In this document: positions 21,262 to 31,489 of the stretch, in pieces
Numbering within the stretch: the stretch's first letter is position 1
Layout of the letters: each line of letters opens with the position of its first letter
DNA from: Haematobia irritans
Lineage: Eukaryota > Arthropoda > Insecta > Diptera > Muscidae
NCBI RefSeq assembly: GCF_050003625.1
Contig: NC_134398.1
Location: forward strand, 60,907,641-60,971,640
Reading direction: 5' to 3'
Length of the DNA stretch: 64,000 nucleotides
Position numbers and translations under genes: made by a program
Notes under the pieces: generated by a model
The model's input: only the letters and a program-made list of their open reading frames with translations
Told to the model about the DNA's origin: nothing
The model's database searches: none

Positions 21262-21350
21262 ATAAATTATATTTGTATCCTAATTTTAAATTTATAGAGT
21301 ATAGTTTTAAAGCTAGATATTTTCCTGTTTTTGTTTCTTAAAGAAGCACT
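21262..21350 (+). pseudogene. Fragment resembling the coding patch at 54.3 kb (possible hAT transposase)
   Basis: TGTATCCTAATTTTAAATTT..AGTTTTAAAGCTAGA..TTAAAGAAGC parallels 54,340-54,416 and translates LYPNFKFIEYSFKA versus LYPNFNFIDPRFKA there. The LDPRFK-like motif is typical of hAT-family transposases, but this copy has lost the DPR residues and is interrupted by stops. Confidence 0.25.
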
Positions 21351-21428
21351 TATTTTCTGCCATTGGGACAGCAGCAGAATTTAAATCATTTATGCTTTTG
21401 TAAATGTACGAACATTCTGATATATTTT

Positions 21429-23090
21429 TATAGAATACTAGCGTAACCCGGCCCGCTTCGCTGCGCCTCCCGAAGCATATTATCGTTAACTTAGTCAACC
21501 ATATCCTTCGATCAGAAAACAAATACGAAATGATGTGAACTCTTTTAAAGAGTAGGGTCAGGGAAAGCCGGGTACAAAAACTGAAGTACTGATTAATCAC
21601 TCCATGGTTTCCACACATGTGTCCCGTACATTTCAAAAAATCGGACTACTTGCTTTTTCGTTTATATACAGAAATAGTTCCCTTATATCGACAATCCTCT
21701 TTCTTTCTATTTTCAAAAAATTGGGCAAAAGGGACCTCCCCCCTTCCCCGACCATATATTGTACCCTATATTCTTTTCACAAACTACCCAACTTCACTAT
21801 TCCCCTTACCCAACCAGACATCGAAAAATCATGTACCCTGTATAAATTTAATCATCTTCTCCAATTTTAAGTACAGAGAAGGTTAGATTTTGCTCTATTT
21901 TTTTTTTGTAAATGGACGCCACTTTCTTTGCAAATTTCAAGAAAATCTGTAAACTTTCCTTCAAGTATCAAAGTGTGACGCAAGGAGTATGTTCCCGTCC
22001 AAATGCCCAAAAATCAAGTACACCATATTGATTTCACAACCTTCCCCTACGGCCTTTGTGAAATTCAGGTAAACTTGAGAATTCTAGTTTTTTTCAGTTT
22101 TAGAGGAGGTCTCCTTCTCGTCCCAATATCGAAAAATGATATATCGTATATTGTTAGACGTCCCAAAAAATCAGATATCCATTATAACAATATAACCTAC
22201 CCTACATTCTCTGTAAATTTCTAGTAAATTTGAAAAGTTTAATTGTTTCACAGCATGTACTGTGCCTTTTTATTTTTCCCCGACCAAATATTAAAAAATC
22301 ATATAACTCATATAAATTTGAAAAACTCCCCCAAGTTCTCCGTAAAATTTCAATAAGTCGACAAATTGTAGTTTTTTCACTGTACTTTAAAAAAAGTCGG
22401 ACAAAGGGGAGGCTCCTCCCCGACCAAATATCGAAAAATTAAGTAGTTGTTCTTTGTCAAGACGCCCCTTCCCAGGAAATTTCAAGCAAATCGGATAATT
22501 TTGTTACAATTTTCAAAAAGTCAGGCTAGGGGAGGTCCCCCTTCTCGTCCAAATATTAAAAAATCAGGTACCTTATAATAAATTCATAACATCAAGGCGT
22601 GTTCTCTGTAAATCTCCAGTAAATCACAGAATTTTTGTTTTTTACTTAATTTAAATAAAAATTTAAATAAAAAAGGGGTGGTCCACCTCCGCGATCAAAT
22701 ATCGTCTTTGTCTAGATATTTATCACCCCTAACTTTCCTTAGAAGTTTTTCCCAAATTGGAGAACTTTGGCCCAATTTTGAAAAAGTCTGGCAAGGGGGA
22801 TGTCCTCCTCCCCCACCAGGCATCACAAAATGAGGTACCCTATTTTCATCATGTGGAAAAATAAAATTATTTTATAACAAACCAGCTGCGATGAATTCAA
22901 ATTATAAATTTTTGTAATGGGCGCTGTATGTACAAAAAGATTTTCCCACTTTTCTTGAATTTTCTTTGCTATAAACCTTACGGAGCCCGAGACCTTTCCA
23001 ACGAATGCAAAACCGTGGAAATCGGTTCGTGCGTTCTGGGGCGTCAGGTAGGAAACCCAACTTATTTTTATATATTAGAAGATAAAATTA
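21429..23090 (+). repeat. Dispersed element with imperfect internal tandem units
   Basis: It starts ACTAGCGTAACCCGGCCCG/CTTCGCTGCGCC (21,439-21,469) and ends in GGAAATCGGTTCGTGCGTTCTGG..TTATTTTTATATATTAGAAGAT (to about 23,085). Between them, units of roughly 115-150 bp recur: TTTCAAAAAGTCGG, CAAGGGGGAGGTCCCCC, CGACCAAATATCGAAAAATCA, GTACCCTATA, TTCTCTGTAAATTTC (about 21,710, 22,100, 22,390, 22,515, 22,665, 22,785). The 70-89 aa frames inside are artefacts of these units. Class unknown; a Helitron-like origin is possible but unproven. Confidence 0.5.
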
Positions 23091-23808
23091 AGAAATTAGA
23101 ATTTAGTCTATTGCAAATTCAAGTTTGTGTTTTAAATTCAATGCCCCATATGTGATCTGCCTAGTAGTGCAGATTTCGTAACGAAAACAAAGCCAATGAT
23201 AAACAAAAGACAAATCAAAATGAAATTGCATCCTTCTCATAAGCAAGAATTACAAAACATTTTCCAAATAACGATTTCAAAGCGAAATTGCTGGACAGCC
23301 AATACCAAAAAGCATTGGAAAAGTTCCTGTAGCACATGCCTCAGTGAATGAGACAAAACTTAATAGAATTCAAATAAAACACAAAAAAAAAAACTTCCCT
23401 TTTTGTTGCATCACCGTATCTTACCCGTATGTGTAGAGTCTTGGGCTATTATTGTAGTTTGCATTTTTTTTTGAATTAAAGAATAAAGAGGGGATTCGAA
23501 AACAATGGACAAAAAGTACAAAACCCCGTATGTATCTATGCTGTATTCTCTTTCATTTATATTTTAAAATAAATTGGATTTTTAAATATAAAGGGGAAAA
23601 AATGGAGAAAGAAACACAAAGACACTGTTTGTGCTTTTCCTTTTTTTTAAATATTGAATATAAATTGAGTACATACGTTACTCTTAGTATTAAGTGACCA
23701 CCAAACAAGCAAATTTAGAAAAAAATGCAATTCAATTCAATATATGTCATTGCTGAATTATATCGATATAGAAGGAAATGTAAGGTTGTAGGCTTTTGAA
23801 ACAATTTA
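23091..23808. other. Unassigned AT-rich DNA
   Basis: No gene or known repeat recognised between the tandem-unit element and the TCCCGGGAA-ended element. Confidence 0.45.
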
Positions 23809-24741
23809 ACCCATTAGGGTTTTCTTTTTCCCGGACTTTTTCATTCTCGGGAAAGCGGGCTTTTTTTTTATATTACACAGAAATATTCTTGAAATAATTA
23901 TGAAATTATACAATTGCAAATGTGTGTCACATAAATTAAAATGTCCTTTTGTTTATAAAGGTTTAAGGGCTGGTTATGCATCCAAAAACGGGTCGTAAGC
24001 GTAGTGTAGCATGTCAGTTGTTTGTTTTTGATATAACTACGACAGCTCATACAAACGATTACCCAACGTTTGCACAACGTAAACGTGTCGTAAGATTCAG
24101 AAAAAAAAACAAACATCTACGTGTCGTTGTCGTATCAGCTGATCAAAAAACAAGCGTCATCGATTGAAAGAAGAAAATGCGATTTTTTATTTCATTAAAA
24201 ATGTAGTATTGTGTTGTTCTCGGTTAAAATGGACGATGAGAAATAATTATTTTTCGTGAAATTCATTTTAAATGTAAAAAAAGAAACTTTTTTTCTGCCT
24301 GGTCTTGTTGGTACGTTTTTTTTCAAGTTGGCTAATCGCCAAAAAATCATACATTTCCATTATGCTACGGCTACGCTACATTTTTAGATGCATAACCAGG
24401 CCTTTACTCAGTCTATGAGAATGTCGGTTTACAGAAATATGCCAATCATAAATTGGGAAGCGCAATCTTCTTTTTAACAATTGGGAGCCCATTAGAATCT
24501 GGGCTAGAACCCACGACTATGTGTATGTCCCACAAGGCAACTACTACTGTTTGGTACCGTAGTCATTCACATGACACTTCCAAAATCCACTTTAACTAGA
24601 TTTCATCTGTCATGTGGCACAAAAACCCTCTATTATATATAAAATATTGTAAAGAAAATTCCCCGAGAATTCCCGCACTTCATTCCCGGGAAAGCGGGAG
24701 CGAAAAAATAGCAAATTCCCGGGAAAAAATCCTAATACCCA
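23809..24741. mobile_element. Inverted-repeat element with CCCGGG-rich ends
   Basis: Left end ACCCATTAGGGTTTTC..TTCCCGG with GGGAAAGCGGG soon after. The right end has GGGAAAGCGGGAGCG and closes ATTCCCGGGAAAAAATCCTAATACCC, which read inverted is GGGTATTAGGATTTTTTCCC. The two ends pair over most of 25 bp. A separate Harbinger-like MITE sits inside. No coding frame. Confidence 0.5.
23966..24403. mobile_element. PIF/Harbinger-like MITE
   Basis: TIRs of 23 bp with two mismatches (AGGGCTGGTTATGCATCC.. and, inverted from the right, AGGCCTGGTTATGCATCT..), followed by subterminal GTAGCGTAG motifs on both sides. A TTA trinucleotide flanks both ends (23,963-23,965 and 24,404-24,406), as expected for PIF/Harbinger TWA targets. 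438 bp, no transposase. The 63- and 72-aa overlapping frames inside are not supported as genes. Confidence 0.7.
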
Positions 24742-25430
24742 TGTTGCGTTATAGCATAATTATCTTTCTAATAGCGAAGACTTTATAATAAACGTAGACC
24801 ACAAATTATTTTGAAAAAAAGCGGAATATTACATATTTTAAACAAATTCCTATACATAATGGGAAATGATAAATTCTCAGAGAGAGGGAGAAAAAACGCA
24901 GAAGAATGCATGGCAATAGAGAAAAGATGACTTTCTCACCACATTTCTCAATTACTTGAGAATATATGATGCATTTTGGATTCTTCATATAGTTATGAGA
25001 CAATGGAATGTGCAATTTTCCATAAAATGAACTCAGATTCAGGGTTGGATTTAGATTCCAATATTAACTAATTGTTTATTTTGCATGGATGAGAGAACAT
25101 TCAATGCACGAGAATTATATATGTATAAGTATATAACGGTAGAAGGAGCTAATCGAAACGGTAATAACGCGCTGGCTACATCGGTAAAAACAAAACAAAT
25201 TTGGCCGTCACCATAATGAATAAAACTTTTGTCGTAAGGACAAAGAAAGACATTTTTGTGTAGTTCAGGGTGGCTGATATGCAATATTCTCATTTTATAT
25301 TAACCAAAACATTTTCAATTAACCAATAAAGCGATAGATTTGAAATTTAAGTGCAGTCATGAGTGATATAGTATCGCTAATCAACCAAGTTGCTCAGGAG
25401 CAACATTGGGGCTGTATCATCATTAATTTT
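24742..25430. other. Unassigned AT-rich DNA
   Basis: No supported gene. The 69- and 80-aa minus-strand frames lack recognisable domains. Confidence 0.45.
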
Positions 25431-25434
25431 TGTG

Positions 25435-25600
25435 AGAAAACTTAGAAACTTCTATCAAAGACTGTCATCCACAATCGAATTACTTGAGTTGTAGTATATT
25501 AAAACATTTTCTAAATTGTGAGTTATTCCATACGTGGTATATATTAGACAAAAAAGTTATGTATAGGTATTTTATGAATCCCCAGCGTAGTAAATAAATC
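25435..25600 (-). mobile_element. Degraded family 2 Helentron-like fragment
   Basis: AGAAACTTCTATCAAAGACTG..CACAATCGAATTACTTGAGTTG on the plus strand is the inverse of 25-75 (GACAGTCTTTCGTAGAAGTTTC) and resembles 5,940-5,965 (CAATCGAATTACTTGGGTTG). No termini remain. Confidence 0.4.
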
Positions 25601-25653
25601 TCTAACTTTCATTCTGCCTACGGTGTAATATCGACAAATAAGTAATCAGATAC

Positions 25654-26003
25654 TTAGGTTAGGTTAGGTTATGTGGCAGCCCGATGTATCAGACTCACTT
25701 AGACTATTAAGTCCATTGTGATACCACAGTTGTGAACTTCTCTCTTATCACTGAGTGCTGCCCGATTATATGTTAAGCTCAATGACAAGGGACCTCCTTT
25801 TTATAGCCGAGTCCGAACGGCGTTCCACATTGCAGCGAAACCACTTAGAGAAGCTTTGAAACCCTCAGAAATGTCATCAGCATTACTGAGGTGGGATAAT
25901 CCACCTCTGAAAAACTTTTTGGTGTTCGGTCGTAGCAGGAATCGAACCCATGACCTTGTGTATGGAAGGCGGGCATGCTAACCATTGCACCACGGTGGCC
26001 CCC
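25654..26003 (-). mobile_element. tRNA-headed SINE, copy 3
   Basis: A complete minus-strand copy: head at the right (reverse complement of GGGGGCCACCGTGGTGCAATGG), body, and tail with TTAGG-type pentamers at the left. A 10-bp TSD AATCAG-A/G-TAC lies at 25,644-25,653 and 26,004-26,013 (one mismatch). A and B boxes are intact. Confidence 0.87.
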
Positions 26004-26349
26004 AATCAGGTACATAATAAAACAATTTTTTAACCACGTGAGCACTAGGCCATTTTGAAGAACATTACTTCCTTCACATTTTGTTACTTACGTAGTATGT
26101 ACTGCATACCATATTGGTAAGAATTATTTCACAGAAATAAAATCCATCAATACAGTCCACTAATTAATTCCTGTGTTATATTTTTCTGTGTCTTCTTCTA
26201 ATTTCGTCTTCGATCGACTATTCTGTGAGCGACGACTCCAAATTTATATAAAAACCATATGGTGGTTTGCTCCATGTTTTCTCTGTCCATTTTGTGGAGG
26301 TATCAGTGACTCCAGCTTATCCCCGCTGACTCCACCAGTAACCTGTTTC

Positions 26350-27383
26350 ACCCAAACAGACCGATATGGACCTAGTTAGGCATGGTTGTTAACAGCCATA
26401 TACTAGAACAATGTTCCAAATTTCAACTGACTCGAATGAAATTTGCTTCTCCAAGAGGCTCCAAACCCAAATCTCGGGATCGGTTTAAAAGGGGGCTATA
26501 TATGATAATGGACTGATATGGACCACTTTTGGCATGGTTGTTAAATATCATATACTACCACCACGTACCAAATTTCAACCAGATCGGATGAATAATTGCT
26601 TCTCCAAAAGGCACCGGAGGTCAAATCTGGGGATCGGTTCATATGGAGGCTATATATAATTATGGACTGATATGAGCCAATTCCTGCATGGTTGTTGAAT
26701 ACCATATACTAACATCACGTACCAAATTTCAACCGAAACGGATGAATTTTGCTCTTCCAAGGGACTCCGGAGGGCAAATCTGGGGATCGGTTTTTATGGA
26801 GCCTATATATAATTATGGACCGATTTCGACCAATTTTTTCATGGGTGTTTGAGGCCATATATTAACACCACGTACCAAATTTCGACTGAATCAGATGAAT
26901 TTTGGTCTTCCAAGAGGCTCCGGAGGTCAAATCTGGTGATCGGTTTATATGGAGGCTGTATATAATTATGGACCGATATGGACCAATTTTTGCATGTTCA
27001 TTAGAGACCATATACTAACACCATGTATCAAATTTCAGCCGGATCGGTTGAAATTTGATTCTCGTAGAGGACCCGGAAGCCAAACTTGGGGGTCCGTTTA
27101 TTTGGGGGCTAAATATACGTAAAATTGGACCGATATGGCCCATTTGCAATACCATCCGACCTACATTAATAACAACTACTTGTGCCAAGTTTCACTTCGA
27201 TAGCTTGTTTCGTTCGGAAGTTAGCGTGATTTCAACAGACGGACAAACATGCTCAGATCGACTCAGAATTTCACCACGACCCAGAATATATATACTTTAT
27301 GGGGTTTTAGAGCAATATTTCGATGTGTTACAAACGGAATAACAAAGTTAATATACCATCCATCCTGTGGTGGAGGGTATAAT
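26350..27383 (-). mobile_element. Helentron-like element, family 3
   Basis: Minus-strand copy with its 5' end at about 27,383: TATACCCTCCACCACAGGATGG, TTCCGTTTGTAACACATCG, CATAAAGTATATATATTCTGGG, GAGTCGATCTGAGCATG, TTGTCCGTCTGTTGAAATCACG, close to the DINE-1 order. The body consists of tandem units with GGATCGGTTTATATGG starting at 26,479, 26,631, 26,784, 26,937 and 27,090 (steps of 152-153). The 3' hairpin end is not found, so it is truncated near 26,350. The 95-aa frame is an artefact. Confidence 0.7.
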
Positions 27384-27503
27384 AAATGTCAACTAGTAAT
27401 ATATACTTCAAAACAACAAAAAAATCTTTATTTAAAAAAAAATTATACCAAAGATGCAACCTCCTCAAAATAAATACTAACCTATTTTTGACAATTCGAC
27501 ATA

Positions 27504-27761
27504 AAGTGTGATACGGTCAAAATTTGGTCAATATAAGCTTGACGTATTTCTCTCAATTTTGCATTTAAAAAACCTGAACACCCCTCATTTTGAAGGTGTG
27601 TGTGTGTAGAATGTTGCTCCTATTTTGATTTTGGAATTCACTCTTCAGTTGTCAAAATTCCGTCCAAGCAAGAAGAAGAAATTTAATTTGATTTTTTAAA
27701 TAAACGATTTCACCGATTTACACGCGTTTTCCCTTGACCAAATTTTGACCGTATCACCCTT
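27504..27761. mobile_element. Tc1/mariner-type MITE
   Basis: TIRs of 27 bp with one mismatch: AAGTGTGATACGGTCAAAAT.. and, inverted from the right, AAGGGTGATACGGTCAAAAT... Each end is flanked by TA (27,502-27,503 and 27,762-27,763), the canonical target duplication of Tc1/mariner elements. At 258 bp it has no transposase and is mobilised in trans if at all. Confidence 0.8.
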
Positions 27762-27790
27762 TATTTACAATTCAACAAATTGTCTTTAAT

Positions 27791-28245
27791 ACACTGAAAA
27801 AATATTGTAGTGAGGTCAAAGATTTCATGTCTTTAAAATACGAATGCAAATTTTGTTTAGCATAGAAGACGCATTTCTACCGGAAGTCGAGTCTTAATTT
27901 GGAAAATACGGTTGTCGTTAACTCGTTTTCAAAGGACTTTGATAGCATATGAAGAAAAAAGCGAAAAATTAAACTTTGCTTCCTAGGAGCAAGTACACAA
28001 AACCCAAATTTAAAAGAGAATTGTGTCTGAAAAGTATCCCTACTTGTATTCTCCGATTCTTTGGCTCGGAATCAATACCAAAATTTCTAATGTAAAGACA
28101 AAATCTTTGGGCATTCTTAAAAAAAAACAGTTTTTTTATACTAACCACAAAAATTTAATAAAAAACTTTTAAACTTTGTAGATTTTTGGTAAAATTTTAT
28201 TTAAATTTAGGTAGATTCTTTTTGACTCTATTGGCAACCGTGATT
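27791..28245 (+). mobile_element. AT-rich MITE, CACTGAAAAAATATTG family
   Basis: Starts ACACTGAAAAAATATTGTAG, then GAGGTCAAAGATTTCATGTC and GAATGCAAATTTTG; the same order opens the copy at 63,722. The right boundary is approximate. No coding frame. Confidence 0.55.
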
Positions 28246-29206
28246 TAATCCCGTGGATTAAACCCTTAGAATTAATCTATAACAACCATAAGATTAAAAA
28301 ATAAATTTAACAGGCTACAACCTGAGCCGTTACTGACCTCAGTGTTAATCATTTACATTTATATATTATTCAAAGAATTTGTACTTTTTGGTGAAACTCC
28401 CTGTGTGCAATCTATTTTGCTTTGCAATTATCCAACATAAGTAATTGGGCGTCTTTTTTATTTCCACCACCAAAACTGGTATACTACTGCAAACCACAAT
28501 TTCCCTTAACATAAGAAGGGAATAGCAGTTGAGCTGTTCCCAGCTACAAGAACCATTACATTGCTGTTAAAAAGCATTTATGTTAGCCCAAAAGTAATTT
28601 GCACAGACTGCAACTTAAAAGCTCAAATGCTAAAATAAACTTTCATAATATAATTTATATAAAAGGTTATTACAGCAAATTTTTGTGTGATTGACATCAA
28701 AGTGCATGTTTGGCAGTGATTAACAAAAACAAAGGAGAATGAAAAGATTATCTTCTCCCGCGTCTCGTATTACAGCTTAAAGGGACTTTATCCAAAATAT
28801 TTCTCATTGTTTTAAAATAACTGATCCAAGAAGAGTAACAGTGATTGAGACGATTTCCACTATGAAATAAGAACATTGATTTAAAGCTATATACTAGTAA
28901 GATATATTCATTTATGTATATCTTCTTTAATTTCTGTATACAAATTTCCAACATATTTGGGCAAAATATTAAAAATATACTCCTTAGATAGTTTCAATTT
29001 TATAATTTAAAAGAATATAAATGGCTGAAGGTTCAAGTTAGTCCATGTAGAATATATGTTAGATAAAAAGGCACAATTTGAACTAAAGCAAAATAACATT
29101 TTCGTACGATTCTCAAAAATAGTAAGAATGAGCTACAGTATGGTTAAAATGGCCACGATTTGGCGCCAATGATTTTCTTCTTTGTTCTAAAGAAAATACT
29201 TTTTTA
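28246..29206. other. Unassigned AT-rich DNA
   Basis: No gene, TIR element or Helentron-like end recognised. 28,748-28,954 has a 68-aa minus-strand frame without a domain. Confidence 0.45.
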
Positions 29207-29218
29207 TGTTAGCCTGAT

Positions 29219-31078
29219 TAGGTTAGGTTAGGTTAAAGTGGCAGCCCGATTAAATTTCAGGCTCACTTAGACTATTCTGTCCATTGTGATACCACATTTA
29301 ACTAAAAGTACCTATTACATATGGGCACTTCTAGTCTTAACCACTGAACCTTCTCTATTATTTACTTTTGTGGAACCAACCAGATTGCTCCAAAAACATT
29401 AACCAACTGCTTAAGTTAACGTTTTCCAGGTCCGCCAGTAATCTAAAACTATATGCTCCTAAAATTCGCTTACGCCTTACACAAAAAGCAGGACACTCAC
29501 ACAAGAGGTGTTTAATTGATTCCTTTTCCTCCACATCATGACAACTTATACAATAGTCATTATACTTCGCACCTATAGTTTTTGCAAATTCGCCTATCAG
29601 GCAGCGACCCGTTATAGCAGATATCAGGAGTGCTATCTGACGCCTTGAGAACAATAGCATATCTAGTGTGCGGTTTAAGTTTAAATGGGGCCATATTTGC
29701 TTGGTGTCGTTACAACCCTTGCAATTGCCCCATCGAATATTGGCCATCATAACAGCCTTCTCACGCAGTAAGAGCTTGCAGGTGACCAGAGGCATACCAA
29801 CAGATTCTAGTTCCCCTGGAATATGTAAGGTAGTTCCTAGCCTTGCTAGCACATCTGCTTCGCAGTTCCCCGGTATGTTCCTATGGCCAGGCACCCATAT
29901 TAGGTGAATATTGTACTGCCATCTCGTTGAGAGATTTGCGGCAGTCTATGGCCGTTTTCGAGTTAAGGAACACAGAGTCCAAGGATTTTATTGCAGGTTG
30001 ACTGTCTGAGTATATATTAATGCCAATATTTGTTGGAACATTACTTCTCAGCCAATTCACCACCTCTCTTATTGCCAATATTTCAGTCTGAAAAACACTA
30101 CAGTGATTAGGTAATCTTTTCGCTATTCGAATTTCCAGATATTTAGAATATACTCAGAACCCCACTTGTCCATTCAATTTGGAGCCATCAGTAGAGAAAT
30201 CTATATATCTTTTATTCCCCGGGGTCTGTGTACACCACGCCTCACTGTTGGGAATTAGAGTTTCAAGCTTTTTTTCGAAAAGTGGTTTTGCCAGGGTGTA
30301 ATCCACCACGTTAGGCACATCTGGTATTACTTTGAGGACCGAACTATGACCGTGCATTTTTTCCGACCACAGCGATAGCTCGCGCAACCGCACATCCGTT
30401 GTTGCAGCTGACTGTTTGGTCAAAATGTCTAAAGGCAATAGATGTAGCATGACATTAAGGGAGTCTGTTCCTGTCTTACTAAATGCGGCTGAGATACATA
30501 AGCTCGCCATACGCTGAACTTTATCTAAACAAGTCGGTTTCTGAAGTGCCGGCCACCAGACTACAACACCATATAGCATTATAGGTCTAATTACTGCCGT
30601 ATATAGCCAATGCACAATTTTGGTCCCCACTATTTTCCTATTGCCTTTTTGCACGAGTACAAAGCTACCGTTGCTTTTCTCGCCCTCTCTTCAATATTAA
30701 GCCTAAAATTCAGCTTCCTGTCCAAAATAACGCCAAGGTATTTTGCACACTCACCAAAGGGAATTTCAGTACCCCTAAGGAAATGGGCGTAACCGAGGGA
30801 GTTTTGCGATCTTTGCAGTACATGACTAGTTCTGTCTTTGCTGGATTTACACCAAGACCATTATCTTTCGCCCATTTCTCAGTCATCCGGAGAGCTCTCT
30901 GTATAATATCTCTGATTGTGGATGGGAATTTTCCCCTGACTGCTAGCGCCACATCATCTGCGTATGCCACCACTTGTATCCTTTCTTTTTCTAGGGAAAC
31001 CAGAAGGTTGTTTATAGCAACATTCCAAAGAAGAGGTGATAGAACTCATCCTTAGGGAGTGCCTCTGTTCACATACCT
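29219..31078 (-). mobile_element. 5'-truncated LINE with RT and RNase H, copy B
   Basis: A non-LTR retrotransposon, 1,860 bp, flanked by a perfect 12-bp TSD (TGTTAGCCTGAT at 29,207-29,218 and 31,079-31,090). Minus-strand order: the end of the palm region of reverse transcriptase, with NRGTP before a damaged segment and the catalytic YADDVALAV box near 30,965; connecting region (LYGVVVWWPAL, 30,590); RNase H with TDGSK (30,170), YSDSQPAIKS (about 30,010) and GNCEAD (about 29,870); then the C-terminal Cys/His patch CHDVEEKESIKHLLCECP (29,520); then the 3' UTR. Several frameshifts separate these blocks and the endonuclease is missing, so the copy is dead. RNase H at the C-terminus suggests the I/LOA-like group. 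Confidence 0.88.
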
Positions 31079-31227
31079 GTTAGCCTGATATCAATACAGC
31101 CTGGTTCTTCGTCCAAGTCAAGTACTTTACCTATTATTACAATTTTAATGCGAGTTTATTGGACATGAAGATTAAGGAATTAGTATTATAAAGATATAGA
31201 AAAGAAAGTGCCAGATACCACTCTACA

Positions 31228-31430
31228 CAAGCGAACGTAATTTTAGACAAACGAATTTCACCTTTCTAATAAAGTATTTTCTTTTAGCCCAAAACTTATC
31301 ATATGCAATACAACGATTGTATTTAGTCTGCTTTATTTGATTTTAAAGAACATTTTTTTAGCATCAAAAGAAATCTTTGCTTGTCTAAAATTTCGTTCTT
31401 CAGAAAAGAAAACTCTTCTTACAGTGTAGA
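31228..31430. mobile_element. MITE with TTTTAGACAA inverted ends
   Basis: CTACACAAGCGAACG..AATTTTAGACAAACGAA on the left is mirrored by TTGCTTGTCTAAAATTTCGTTC..TTACAGTGTAGA on the right. The right arm keeps about 24 bp that the left arm has lost. A related copy with the same core ends lies at 53,503-53,650. Non-coding. Confidence 0.55.
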
Positions 31431-31489
31431 CATATGTTTCATTGCTGGCTAATTCCAATTTCGGTGGACTTTAGTGTACATCTGACGGG

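Noticed and set aside
24480..24550. GGGAGCCCATTAG..GAACCCACGACTATGTG as another SINE
   Set aside because: Only a short, weak resemblance to the SINE head region (reverse B-box-like word) with no body or tail; too little to call.
26350..27383. CRISPR-like array from regular spacing of repeats
   Set aside because: Units are contiguous 153-bp tandem repeats with no unique spacers, in a eukaryotic transposon.
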